NCBI GenBank assembly: GCA_963383645.1
Contig: OY726564.1
Span: 112,084,040-112,148,039 of the forward strand
DNA from: Muscardinus avellanarius
Taxonomy: Eukaryota > Chordata > Mammalia > Rodentia > Gliridae
Direction: 5' to 3'
DNA length: 64,000 nt
Below, one piece after another: positions 30,005-52,460 of this stretch. The translations under genes were made by a program, and so were the position numbers. The notes under the pieces are model-generated. The model did not search any database, was not told the DNA's origin, and saw nothing but the letters and a program-made list of their open reading frames with translations. Position 1 is the first letter of the stretch; each line of letters begins with the position of its first letter.

Positions 30005-31465
30005 CTTTATTTTAATAACTTTGGACGCCTTGGAACCAGGGCTTTAAAAAAAGAAGAAGATATTATATATACACTCTGTTCGATTAATTGTATGATCTTA
30101 ATGAAGTAGGTTTTTCTTGTATTTTGGTATTATTACATACCCAGTGTATAATTCTTTATCCCCAGTCCTTATCAACCCTCACCATCCCATAATCTACAAC
30201 AGACAAAAAGCACCGGCTTTTCTGAGAATACTGTGGTGCTTGAAAAACAGAGACAGTAATAGACTGAGTTATTAGAATATGTGCAGCAGACTACATTTTC
30301 TCAGAAGTGTTATTTGGAGTTTTTTCTTTTATGGATCATTAGTTCATGGATAGATATGTTTTTCTTAAGACATTGGAACTTTTTATTATTGTTTGGGAGG
30401 GTTTTTATTTTTCAGCTTTTAGAGAGATAATTAAGAGTTCATTTTTGGGGTAAGGATCCTTCATGTTCTCTTGACATCATCAGAAAGCCACTGTGGTGTT
30501 GTGTTTGCCTAGATTCCCATGAAGATTCAGAATGAACTGTAACGTGTTAGCACTAAAAGTACACAATGTATTGCTATGCTGAGCTCATGTTGGACATTTG
30601 GAGCTTTGCTTTCCAAATTAAACTTTTTCTAAAGTCATAAAATGCTTAAAAACCAGGACAACTGGCCATGTTTTAAAAACTGTTAAGACTTGAAGTATTT
30701 TATGTTTTGTTTTACTCTCAGAATCTAAAAGCATAAAGTAAAATTCCTGAATATTGGATCCTCCAGGGCTTCGAAGAGATTTGGTAAATAAATACAAACC
30801 GCCTGAGCCCCAAGGGGAGTTTATGAATTGATCGCTCGTTGCTGCTCAGCATTATTAGCATAAATAGGTAGTAAATATCTTGAAGTCAGTTTCCATAGAC
30901 TGCTTTCCAGCATTCAAAAACTTCCCCCATAAAAAGAGTGAGGAAGATTTTATTGAGTTCTGCTGCATATATTCTGATGCCATGAGTCTATACTCGCCTG
31001 AGCCCGAGAAAACGTGTCTCGTGGAGATTGTGTCACTCTCACTCTCCATCCCTGTTTGCCTGACGTTTTCAGTTTCCCTCTCCGGATTATACTACTAAAT
31101 CAGAAAGCACTGGTTGTGTAATAAGCTACTGCGTTGCTTTGGTTGGGTAAAAGCAAACGTTTGTATTTTTCTTGTTTCTTATATCTTAACCCTTAACTCC
31201 TGCTGAGGCCACAACAGCCTCAGTCTAAGCTCTGTGTCCATTTGTTAACTGAAACAACCGGGGAGGGGTGGGGGGTGCAGTCCTGCCATTGCCTACCAGT
31301 AGGAGAGTCCAGACAGAACACTCTCTTGAGTAGCGACAATTTAATTTGCCCAGTCAAGGCACCGTGTTTATATACTATTTCACATTGAATTTGATTATGC
31401 CCTACAGACCTGGCTGGTCAAGGATTTGATATACACATATTGGCTTGGGATTCGAGCTTTCTTTT

Positions 31466-31540
31466 TTATTTAAATAAAATTTATATATATATTATATATA
31501 TATACATATATACATAGCTATATCTGTATATATATTGGTA
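31466..31540. repeat. AT-rich simple sequence in RC3H1 3' UTR
   Basis: (TA)n-like tract with several TATATATA blocks. Confidence 0.85.
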
Positions 31541-33324
31541 TGTTTTAAGGATGTCTTCGCCTGAGCGCAGCTGTTGCGGTCAAGTGACTGATTGGGAGGT
31601 AAAAGCCCTGAATGCAGGTGAGGCGTGTTTTCAGTTGATACACACATTTTCCTTTTTTAAATATATAATCATATTTTTTTTGGCCTTTTTTCCCCACTTA
31701 ATTAAAAACCCTCTCTCTATTTTAAATACTCACTGTTTATTGGGAGAAGGAAAGAGACTTGATACATCTGACAGAGTTTTCATTTCTCTGCATACCTATA
31801 AAAGGCAACATTGTTGACCTCCAACCTTCTGTAGGCAAATTTGGACAGGTCTTCTCCTTTGGACGTGTCAGATAATTCCTGAGTTATGGAATGGGTCTGG
31901 AATTGGAAAAGAATTATGGGTATTGGTTTTGTTAAAGTTCAGAGTAAAAGTAAAGTTCCATTTTGGTTGCTTTGAAACCCCTGATAGTTCAAATTCTGTT
32001 ATTTTTGTACTTATTTTCTCCAAATACACTAATGTCTCTCCTTTTTTTTTTCCTTAACGTATTCTCATTTGGAGGCAAAACTGTTCAACTCAATCTGGAA
32101 TTCTAGGTGAGCCCGTTCAAGGTCCCATACTCCAGAGGCAGTGTGATGGGGTAGAAAGGCAGAAGAGTCTGTTATCCTGTTGTGCCTACAGTTTAGCATT
32201 CTTAAATTGGTTATTCTGCCTTCCCTAGTGGAGATTCTTACAGCTTTCCTAGTGCCCACCAGCAGGCTTAGGAATTCAATTAAAAAAAAAAAAAACCTGG
32301 GGGCGGGGTATTTTAGTTTTTTCCTTTCTCTGTAATACACTTCATGTAATGAGGAGCCAGTAAAGGTGAATGGCCTTTGGGCATAACTACTTAACTTTTC
32401 AACGGCTTTTTATTAAATGGGAAAGCATTGTTTTCTGGGCTTTTTTTTTTTTTTTTTTTTTTTGGTCTTTTTAGTTTTATTTGTGCCTTTATGGACATTA
32501 AGAAGTAAAACCAATCAGGAAACATAGTTGTTGTGCTTTCTTATTTAAATACTACATTTCTTCTGAAAATGGCTTTGCTTTTCACTGAATTCGAGATTTG
32601 GACAATTCAAATGAACACGGACAGTTCTGGAAGAGTGAAGAGGGGAGTAGTGCGCTTTGTGTTCACTTTTACTCAGCCGCGAAGCCAGGATTGTTACAGC
32701 ACGGAATAGGAAGATATGTTAGCTTATTAGTGTTTCCAGGGGCCTCTGGAAGAGTGTAGACAAACTGGGGATAAGACACCCAGCTCGGTTTACATCTGGT
32801 TCTTTTGCCTGATTGAGATATTGTCACAGTCCAGTAGCTGCCCGTCCTGGGCAGAGCCTCAAGTGTCCAAAGGTCCATCCGCTTTCATTTCTAATTGAAA
32901 GGAAGTTAGTAATAGCATAGGTTTCTGAAATTCCAAGTTCTAGATTTAAGATGATATGACATTATTCTTAATGTCAGCTACTCAGAAGGTGTAAAAGTTT
33001 GCTTGGCACCGGATTAAAGTGGGCGATTCCCTTCTCCCATTTTAATTCCTTCCTTTTTCCCATTCTTTCCCATGCATTCTTTTGCCTAAAAGATTGGAAA
33101 CTGGCATGATTCTCATTCGCTATTTCGCATATATTACTCCATCAGACTTCCCATGGGTCTTCAGTGTTGGAGCTCAAATTTTAATTTCTGTCCATGTCTT
33201 TTTTTTTTTCTGGCCCTTTTCCATTCTGCAGTTTCCCCTCGACTTACCCACTGCCCTTCCCAATCTGTAACAGTGACAGTTTGCTGCCTCAAAACAGAGC
33301 ATTCAAATGAATTCGCTCAGCCAA

Positions 33325-33341
33325 TAACTTCTGTGAAGTTG
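33325..33341 (+). promoter_or_regulatory. CDE-like Roquin-binding stem-loop 2 in RC3H1 3' UTR
   Basis: AACTTC-TGT-GAAGTT is a perfect six-pair stem (33326-33331 with 33335-33340), extendable by one U-G wobble, closing a TGT triloop. It fits the constitutive decay element consensus better than the upstream copy. Confidence 0.65.
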
Positions 33342-34183
33342 CCTTTTCTAATGGTGTTATTACTCAGTGATGCACAGATGTGGTGTTTGCCCTACTGGTA
33401 GGCAAACAAAGGTCTGGAGAAAAATGGTAACCTGCTGTTTTCTTGAAAGGAGAGCCAAAGACTTGTGTTTTACTGTTTTGGTTTGGGGGAAGTAGTAGCC
33501 ATTTTGATTGTGAAAACTTTTAGTATTTGTGAGTTGATTGTACTGTTTAGATTTGTCAAAAGTTAACTGTTAACATTACTTGGCTTTATAAAATGTAAAA
33601 GTAATGAAAAAGAATCAGTTTCTCCAAACGAATGAATGTCATCTCACGGTATCTTGTGAGAGCACCTCCTCTGCCCCTGCTTCTTGAGATTGTCTTGTTA
33701 AGGAAGCTTCTCCCTCGGTTTTATGTCTTTCCCTGGTGCCTATAAGATGATGCCCTGTCTTCTAGTGTGGCCAGGGTGTGGGGCTGGGTAATCTTCAGCA
33801 TGTGGCTGGTGAGCAATAATTATAGTCAGAGTATGTGCAGATTCAAAGAAGAGTAGATGCATACTAAGGACTCAGCTGCTGTTAACTTACGTGTACAAAT
33901 GGTGGTGGGTGGAAGTCTCACGGTCTTTTTCCACTTTCTCTTTGATTACTTTAAAGAACTGAGTAAAGTTTTCATATGTAAATTTATCTATAAAAACTGC
34001 CTGTAATGATTACATTTCATTATAAGAAGTGGGCTAATTACTTTTTAGGAGAAATTAACAGCCTGACTAAAAATTAACTACAGTGTTTACTTAGATTTTT
34101 TAACCCTAAAAGAGTCCAAGTATGTTAAAGTTTTAATTGGTTATGCACAGGTTATCTCTTTCTCTGACAATAAAAATCAACCA

Positions 34184-34365
34184 GAAGCTGGGTGTGGTGA
34201 CGCACACCTGTAATCCCAGTACTTGGGAAGCTGAAACAGGAGGATTGCAGGTTTGAGGCTAGCCTCAGCAACTTTGCGAGACCCTGTTTTCAAATAAAAA
34301 ATAAGGGTTGAAAGTGTAGCTCAGAGATTAGACCACTCGGGTTCAATCTCAATACCAGAATAAAA
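34184..34365 (+). repeat. SINE within RC3H1 3' UTR
   Basis: GCTGGGTGTGGTGACGCACA to TCTCAATACCAG, the only SINE in the UTR, in the sense of the mRNA. Confidence 0.85.
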
Positions 34366-36865
34366 AATAAGTCAAATAGAGCCTACTAATCTAAAAACAA
34401 ATTTTACTCTCAGCTTTAGGAATGGAACGAACACGCAGTCTACTCCTGTTCCCATGTTGCCTGCATATCCATACCTTTCTACCGTGGATAATTCTGACTT
34501 TTATATTTATTTGTTTCTTCTGCTCAGCTTTATGAATTTTTTCTGCTGAAATGACTTATTGGGAATTGGAGGTGAATTACAGTTAATTTTATTGTTTTTA
34601 AAATTCTCAATTTAGCTTTTCTGAGCCACTTCAAAAAAGCTGTTTTGGTCAAAAGATTTGGAACTTTAAGATTTTATTTTTGTGATTGCTAAAGGCGTTT
34701 TCACAAGTAGTAGATTCTAATTGATAATAAGCACTAGCTTGAATGTTAAATTAATAAGAAACTGCCCAAACCAGGAATAAGTGACACCTGTTAAAGTAAG
34801 TGTGTCCCCAGTAGGTGGGTTCTCAACTGCACTGGACCAGGCGGGTCGTCGTGACACGGACTCACCCCTGCCTCTGGAACCTGCCCTCTGGATTTTCAGC
34901 CAAACACTGAATTTCCCCTAAACCTTATCCCTGAGTAAAAACATCCCTAGAGTTAACCTTCATTTTCATTAAGAAAGTAAGGTGCAATAACCCAAGATGA
35001 AGAACTTAAACCTCAAGATGATTTTGTGTCCAAAAATGTGTCTTTAGAAAAATGAAGTCTGTGGAGTTCGTTAGCCTGATGTGTCCTGTGCACTGAAAGC
35101 GGTGTGACTTCTTTTCTCGTATCGAGGTCTCGCTGTTTCTGGTTGATTTTTCTTTGCTTGTGTTTTTTTTTTTTGTTTGTTTGTTTTTTGGGTTTTTTTT
35201 AACTAAGCAGACAGAGCTCACAAGTCTTTGGCATCCATTTTAGGTTGTAACTTGAGTCATCCTGTAACTGGAAACTGTCAGGTGCCCCCACCCCAGTGAG
35301 TGAGTGAAAGGGCCAGGACAGGGTGGAGACAGGTCCTGGGTGGACGGCCGGCTTTTTCCCTTTGGCCTGATTTTTTAGACATTGCCATTTCTCCATTGAT
35401 CGGCTTGACCTCTCGAATCCCGTCTGAAACCCATCAGAGAGGCCTGGGATTTAAGGGCACTTAAAGCTTCCTCTCTCATTGTTACCTTCTTTATTCCACC
35501 AAAACACTGTCCCGAGACAGTGTCTCCAGATGTATTGCTGGCTGAATTTTTATGCTTATCCCCTTTTTCATCCTTTTATCTTTTTCCCAACTTCTGAGAA
35601 TTAAAAGAACTTGAAGGGAAAAAATTCTTTCGTGTGTTTGGTCATGAGCTTCATTATCTTACTTTATGATGAATCTATGTCTCTTTGAAACATGATGGAC
35701 AGAGAAGTGGACTAAGGTAAACAGCAAGCCTTCACCCACTTGAAACGCGTCCCAGGTGTGAGGTTCCTGGGTGGCCTCGTCCCGCGACCCCCGCCCGCCG
35801 CCTTTTCCTCTGACTATGGTCACTCGGTCTTGAGGCTCATACCGGTCTCCCCGAGACATTCTGCAGTCGTTATCACCTTTTTGGGTGGATTTTATTTTGT
35901 TTTGTTTTATTTAAAAAAATAACTTTTTAACATTGATGCATATTTGCTTGGGGTAGAGCTTGTGTGATTTACCAATCGTATTGATTGTATTGACTGTGCT
36001 CTGCAGGTATATGTAACAAGACAGAGTCTAGGTTAATAAAGGAGCCCCTGAGATTTGAGTCAGGTTTAAGTGACTTTATGACATCACTTACAATTGTGGA
36101 TATTAAGAATTCTGCCTCTTGTTCATAGAAATCAGTGCTAGACAAAATGCCATTTTTAAAAGATTTTCTTGCATTCCTGTCCCCACTGCCTCAGTCCCTG
36201 GTTATTTTCTGCCTGTCCCTACCCACCTGTTCAGGAATAAAAACATTGAGCCTTAAAGTGACAGCTGATTTTTAAATTGCCGAATTTTGTGAAATTTTAT
36301 TTGTTTCCAAACATACCCAGTTTAAAAAAAAAAAAAGTTAAGACAAATGATCAACGGGTTGGAATTTCACAAAGCCGTGAGTGATTCCTTAGCATCTGGC
36401 AAACTGAGATCTTACGTGAAAACGTGATCTTCTGGAAGTTCTTTTGGAATAGGAAAAAGAACCCTGTTTGAAATGGACCATATCCTCTTTTTAATGTTTG
36501 ATGTTCCCGATTTTTAAGCAAATGAGGTGAAAAAAAGAAGTAGGAGTATGTTGAGAGCAGCGGGCCTCTGGGTGTGAGTGAGTGGGTCCCCCGGCTTTGG
36601 GAGGACCAGGGCCGTGTGTTTCAGTTTTGTATTATCTGTGTGCATGTTGTTATATCACAGAAGCTACGTTTTGTTAAAATGCTGTTTCCTTTCTAATACC
36701 TTGAAAACCGACTCAGCCTCTTGTTGCTCCTAATTAGCGTTCAAGGCTCCCATGAGTTGCAGATAAAAGGATTTTCCTTAACAAGCAGAGGGAGGTGATT
36801 CACCTTTCGGATTGTAAATACACGAAGCGTCTACAGGTCTTTATCTGCTTTCTGTCAGCATTTAT

Positions 36866-36871
36866 ATTAAA
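36866..36871 (+). terminator. Candidate distal poly(A) signal of RC3H1 (ATTAAA)
   Basis: ATTAAA is followed within 35 nt by GT/T-rich sequence (TGTGTGGTCTTTTTCTG). Its distance from the stop fits the human 3' UTR length. Alternatives are AATAAA at 36035 and 36236. Confidence 0.35.
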
Positions 36872-37384
36872 TGATAAATTAATGAGAAATGTGTGGTCTT
36901 TTTCTGTACATGAGTGTGCCATCTTACTCAACCCTTGGAATGTATTGTTACACCTCTTTATGGAAGTTTTTAGAGAAACATAGAAGTGTGTAACTTGCAC
37001 AAGCACACACGTACTTGTAGTGGCCCTTGTGTGTGGACGTGCGCGAGCCCAGCCTGCGTGTGCTGCGGTCCGCGCCTGGCCTCCGGCGCGGTGGCTGTCG
37101 GGAAGGTGCTCTTGCTGTGACGCCAGGGCCAGCGCAGCACCTTGGTTTTGATGCCTCCCTGGGTTCGAGCTGCTCTGCCCGGGTACCTGTGCCTCCCTGA
37201 GGCGGAATTGACCATCTCAGTACTAGCCATTCTGCATTCCCGACACAGCTGCCGTTCCCGGCAGAGGCCAACTTGAAGTTTATTGTCTCCTAGAAACTAA
37301 ACGCTAGTCAGCCCCTCGGTGGCAAGAGAAGCAAGGGGAGAGGTGGAGGGATTGTAGGTTGAAAAATTTAAGAAATACAAAACT

Positions 37385-37597
37385 TGCCGGGCGTGGTGGC
37401 GCACGCTTGTAATCCCAGCATTTGGGAGGCTGAGACTGGAGGATCACGGTTCACGGACAACCTCAGCTACTTGGTGAGGCCCTCTGCAACTCAGGGAGAC
37501 CCAGTTTCAAAATAAAGAATATTTTGTGTAACTCGAAGGTAGAATGCCCCTGGGTTCCATCCCCACACCCGCAAAAAAAAAAAAAAACAAAAACAAA
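37385..37597 (+). repeat. SINE downstream of RC3H1
   Basis: GCCGGGCGTGGTGGCGCACG to CACACCCGCAAAA. It marks the return of SINE-dense DNA after the UTR. Confidence 0.9.
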
Positions 37598-37744
37598 TAT
37601 AATGTGGACTGTTTGGATCACAGTTCTAATCAGTATACAAAGACGTTTTTATATTTGGGAAGTGTTAAGGGTAGGGCATAAGATCATGCCACCATAGAAT
37701 GGAGGGTTTTCCAATGTGATAATGGCTGCCTCGAAAGCCTCCTT

Positions 37745-37962
37745 TGTGTGTGTGGTCCTGGGGACGGAGCCCAGGGAGCCCAGGGACATTCGACCTCCCG
37801 AGCTACAGCCCAGCCCTAGTTCTTATTCTTTGTTTTGAAACGGCCTCACTGAGTAGCAAAGGGCCTCACGAAGTAGCTGAAGGTGTCCTCAAATCAAGAT
37901 CCTCCTGTCTCGGCCTCCCAATGCTGGGATCGCAAGACTGCGCCACCAGGACGCCCGGCTCC
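37745..37962 (-). repeat. SINE, reverse
   Basis: TGTGGTCCTGGGGACGGAGC to CACCAGGACGCCCGGC. Confidence 0.85.
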
Positions 37963-38184
37963 TCCCCCTCTCGCACCATCTGCAGCCCTTCCACCAATGA
38001 GCACGCAGTGAACTTCGGCCCCATGCCACTGTCCTGCTCAATCAAGAACACCCTTGCCCGCTTTTCCTGTTCCCATCATAATTCCTCTGCATAAGTAAGC
38101 CTTTGTCTTTTTTTTTTTTTTTTTAACATGACTTGATGAACTTTCCACTTAGAAAGTCGAAGTATTTTCTGTTAACAGGTCAGC

Positions 38185-38315
38185 AAAATGACTCGAGGTC
38201 TGGATTTCTCCAAACGCAAATGTTTACTGAGCGCCCGGGACATTTGAGGCCCACCCAGCGCTGTGTACACGGCATGTGTTCAATAAATATTTGCTGTCTT
38301 GATTTGATTTCCCTG
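38185..38315 (+). repeat. L2/MIR-like ancient relic
   Basis: TGTTTACTGAGCGCC ... TTCAATAAATATTTGCTG follows a motif pair common in old mammalian repeats. Confidence 0.4.
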
Positions 38316-38499
38316 AAACCCAAACTGAACTTTCTCGCTGTTGTGAGGAATGGGACAAATTCCAGTGAGATGTTGTGCAGCTCGTCTAAAAGCTGCCAAA
38401 TGATAATGCAGGATTCATTTCGATAAACTTTTTCTCAACTTTTATTAGCATGTCACCACCACCCGACACTGGGAACCTGGGGACTCCCCTTTGTTTCTC

Positions 38500-38708
38500 T
38501 TTTTTTTTTTTTTTTTTTTTTGCATGTCTGGGATGGGACCAGGGGCATTCAACTCCGAGCTACACCCCCTGCCCTATTTTTTATTATATTGAAATAGGGT
38601 CTAAGTTGTGGAGGCCCTCACTAAGTAGCTGAGGCTGTCCTTGAACTGCGGTCCTTTCTCAGCCTCCTGAATACTGGGATTACAAGTGCGTGTTAACCAC
38701 GCCCGGCT
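38500..38708 (-). repeat. SINE, reverse
   Basis: Poly-T tail (38500-38520), body to GTTAACCACGCCCGGC. Confidence 0.88.
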
Positions 38709-39089
38709 CCTTTGTTCTGATGCTGGATTTTTGGGCCAGGTTTGCGTGGAATCGTTAGGCTTTGAGTGAGTCGGTAACCACAAGAGGAGCGTGCCTAAGG
38801 TCCACTCTTACGCAGGGGTCGAGAGAGACCAGAGCAGCCCCTGGCGGGGTGCGCGGGCCAGGACCAGGTGATTGGCTGCTCGCAGGAGTTCCGAGCCCGG
38901 AGGCAGCTGGGAAAGAGGACTCGCTGGGAAGGACGACCTGAGGATGCCGGTGGTCACGTGCTGCTCCCCCTCTCCCTGGCTCCAGATGCCCAGACACACA
39001 CTGTCCCTTCCGGCCTCCTGGAGTGGAGGAAGCCGGTGCCGTGCAGAAGCAGCAACCCCAACCAAATGCGGGCCTGAGAAAAGTTCTTA

Positions 39090-39755
39090 GGTCAGGCAAG
39101 GCGGCGCACATACCTGTATCCCAATACTTTGGGGGATTGAGACAGGAGAGTCAGAGGTTCAAGGCCTGCCTTAGTGACTTAGCAAGGACTCTCAGCAACT
39201 TAGCAAAACTCTAGTTTCAAAACCAAAAGGGAAACTGGGGTGGTGGCGTACGCTAATGCGGGATGTCCATCCGTCTGTCCGTCCTCTTTCTTTCATGTAC
39301 TGGGGATTAGACCCAGGGCCATTTTACCTTTGAACTATACACCTAGCCCTTTTTATTTTGAAATAGGGTCTTGCTAAGCTGGGCGTGGTGGTGCCCACTT
39401 GTAATCCCAGCATTCGGGAGGCTGAGACCAGAGGATCGCTGTTTGCAGACAGCATCAGCTACTTAGGCCCGCTGCAATTCAGTGAGACCTGGTTTCAAAA
39501 TAAAGAATAAAAAAAGAAATAGGGCAGGGGGTGTAGCTTGGTAGTCAAATGCCCCTGGGTTCCATCCCCAGACCCACCAAAAAAAAAAAAAAAAATGGAA
39601 GCTAGACATGGTGGCAGACACTTGTAATCTCAGCATTTCGGAGGCAGAGACAGGAGGATCGTGGCCAGCCTCAGCTACTTAGGCCCTTGAAACTCAGTGA
39701 GACCCTGTTTCAAAGTAAAAGAGTGGTAGAATGACCCTGGGTTCCATCCTCAGCG
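39090..39755 (+). repeat. SINE cluster with one reverse piece
   Basis: Sense heads at about 39092, 39378 and 39600. A reverse fragment at 39292-39376 breaks off at GGGTCTTGCTAAG where the second sense SINE begins. Confidence 0.8.
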
Positions 39756-39759
39756 CGCG

Positions 39760-39814
<55 letters not shown>
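39753..39814. repeat. (CG)n(CA)n alternating purine-pyrimidine tract
   Basis: GCGCGCACGCGCGCG followed by about 22 CA units, abutting a SINE tail. Confidence 0.95.
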
Positions 39815-39816
<2 letters not shown>

Positions 39817-40309
39817 TAGAGTAGTGTACAGTCGGCAGGAGCTCTTTTGCCAGGCAGGGCTGGAGCGCGGCTCCCCACTGCCCCGGCCGAGCTCAGCCCA
39901 GGGCCTCCTGGTCCTGCGGCCTCCTCTCGCCAGCCACGGGCCTCGGTGCCCGGCAAGGCAGGACCTTTGGGCACAGATGATACAATGACGCGCTTCAAAA
40001 GCAAACTAGATCAAAAAGTTCAACGGGCACCCCTTCTGCTTCACTGTGATGGATTTCCTGTCCTGAAGTTCCCGTGATCGCAGCGACTTCCAGGAGCCCC
40101 GCCATGCGGGAAAGGGCAGCGCACCTGTGAACACGGCGCCGGCAAGCCCTGCGATACTGGTTTTGGCAAATGTCAACGAGGCAAATATAAATAAACCTGC
40201 CCTTTATCTCCTTTGGTTTGAATTAATCTCCCTGATAGCTAGTAAAAAAAAAAAAAAAAAACCAACACACACAAACATTTTATTTTTTGCTTTATCATGT
40301 GATAAGGGA

Positions 40310-40450
40310 TGAGAGAGAGATGTTGGGGGCTGAACCAAGAAACATTCTACCTCTGAGCCACACCCTCAACTCTCTTATTTTTTATTTTATTATTTATGTA
40401 TTTATTTTGTGGTGATGGGGATGGAGCCCAGGAGCATTCTGCCTCTGTCC
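40310..40450 (-). repeat. Diverged reverse SINE fragments
   Basis: GGGGGCTGAACCAAG and GGTGATGGGGATGGAGCC mark two tail ends. Confidence 0.6.
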
Positions 40451-40479
40451 CTCTTTCTGCCTCCAATTAAATGGTCTGT

Positions 40480-40520
40480 CTGTCTGTCAGTCTGTCTCTC
40501 TCTCTCTCTCTCTCTCTCAC
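40480..40520. repeat. (TCTG)n(TC)n microsatellite
   Basis: TCTG units pass into a (TC)n tract about 320 bp upstream of the SERPINC1 promoter region. Confidence 0.9.
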
Positions 40521-40837
40521 CCCTTGTCCGCCCCCTCAGTCCCCCCAGACAGATGATATGGCACTGAACAGGTCCAAGGCTTGACGTTTCTGGATGCTCA
40601 ACTTATTCACTCATTTCTACCTCCTGGTTTGATGAACCAGAAGAAAAACAAAATCCTACAAAGCTCTCCAGAGTCAGGCATTTTCTAACCAAGTTGGAAC
40701 TCACGAGGGGGTCGTTTCCCTTTTCTGTGAAGGCGAAGAGCCTTGGGGGCAGGAAGGGTGGCTCCTGTTCTCCCTGGGTCTCACTGAACTTTAACTTCAC
40801 TGCTAATTAAACATCCCGCTCGGCCCTTGCTTAACCT

Positions 40838-40930
40838 GGGGTCTGGTCATCAGCCTTTGCCCTCAGTCCTCCCCGTGGACCAGGCCCTCCCCCACCCTGG
40901 CCTCTGGAACCACAGTCAGATTTAAAAGGA
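40838..40930 (+). promoter_or_regulatory. SERPINC1 proximal promoter region
   Basis: Sequence directly upstream of the predicted 5' UTR. CAGCCTTTGCCCTC at about 40851-40864 resembles a DR1 site for HNF4/RXR, factors known to act on the antithrombin promoter. TTTAAAA at 40921 is TATA-like, but the human gene is TATA-less and the matching human stretch appears to lie in exon 1. The site assignments are inference. Confidence 0.4.
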
Positions 40931-41002
40931 AGAACGAGTTTTCGGAGGGATTGCCTCAGACCACACTGCTCCCCCTGCCCAGCCCCGGCAAGAATCGCCA
41001 CC

Positions 41003-41028
<26 letters not shown>
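40925..41028 (+). other. SERPINC1: SERPINC1 exon 1 (5' UTR plus first 26 coding bases)
   Basis: The 5' UTR (GGATTGCCTCAGACCACACT, CCCAGCCCCGGCAAGAAT) aligns with human SERPINC1 exon 1 as remembered. The ATG at 41003 sits in a strong context (GCCACCATGG). The coding part is eight codons plus two bases before donor GTAAGA at 41029. The transcription start is not determined. Confidence 0.75.
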
Positions 41029-51748
<10,720 letters not shown>

Positions 51749-51825
51749 GCCATTCTTATTCTTTGCACCTCTTCTGGTTTGGTTTGTGAACATAAGTAAA
51801 ATAAACACAACTGCTCCCAGCTCAC
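51749..51825 (+). other. SERPINC1: SERPINC1 3' UTR
   Basis: A short UTR, as in human. AATAAA at 51800-51805 places the cleavage site near 51820-51830. Confidence 0.8.
51800..51805 (+). terminator. SERPINC1 poly(A) signal AATAAA
   Basis: Canonical hexamer 52 nt after the stop codon, the only one before the downstream SINE. Confidence 0.8.
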
Positions 51826-51931
51826 AGTCATGAGCGGACTTGGCCACCTGGAACGAGACGGGAAAGACAGAGAGAAGCCAGGCATTCGGTAAATGACGCT
51901 GCCGGTTGTGCTCTACCCACGGGCCACCGCT

Positions 51932-52120
51932 GAGTGGCAGGGCACGGTGGCCCACGCCGGCCATCCCAGCTACTCTGGAGGCTGAGGCAGGAGGGCTGCA
52001 GGTGCAAGGCCAGCCTCAGCAACTGAGGGAGGCCATCTCAAAATTCGCAGTAAAAAGGGCTGGGGATGTAGCTCAGTGGTAGAGCATGTGCGAGCCGCCG
52101 CGCTCAATTCCCAGTGCCAC
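51932..52120 (+). repeat. SINE with ID tail between the convergent genes
   Basis: GTGGCAGGGCACGGTGGCCC; the tail GGGGATGTAGCTCAGTGGTA is close to the ID consensus. Confidence 0.82.
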
Positions 52121-52253
52121 AAAAAAAGGAAAAGAAGAAAATGAGGACGGATGTACGCCACCATTTTATCTTGAAAGATGGGACCATCCTGAGAGGGCAG
52201 GGGGACTTAAATCCTTAATATTCCTATCATGCTTAAAAAACCCCAAAACTGGA

Positions 52254-52460
52254 GCTGGGTGTCATGGTGCACGCGTATCATCTCAGTACTTGGGAGGCTG
52301 AGACAGGAGGATTGCAGATTCAAGGCCAGCTTCAGCTACTTAGTGAGGCGCTTGGCAACTCAGTGAGACTCTGTTTCAAAATAAAGAATAAATAGGTCTG
52401 GAGGTGTAGCTTGGGGGTAGAAGGCCCCTGGGCTCCATCCCCAGTAACACCCCCCCCTGT
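52254..52460 (+). repeat. SINE next to the candidate minus-strand poly(A) site
   Basis: GCTGGGTGTCATGGTGCACG to TCCCCAGTAACACCC. Confidence 0.88.

Larger units (their letters stand above)
29744..36900 (+). other. RC3H1: RC3H1 3' UTR (distal end uncertain)
   Basis: About 7.2 kb follows the stop codon with only one recognisable SINE, against one per 400-600 bp in the introns, as expected for a long terminal exon. Human RC3H1 has a 3' UTR of similar length. Candidate poly(A) signals are AATAAA at 30787, 36035 and 36236, and ATTAAA at 36866. The last is followed by GT-rich sequence and is the best distal candidate. AU-rich ATTTA-type motifs are scattered (for example near 31467 and 34503). Confidence 0.75.
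37300..40837. other. RC3H1-SERPINC1 intergenic region
   Basis: No gene was recognised. It holds five to seven SINEs in both orientations, an L2/MIR-like relic, an alternating (CG)(CA) tract and a (TCTG)(TC) tract. The open frames around 38.8-40.0 kb on both strands lack homology I can name. Confidence 0.6.
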
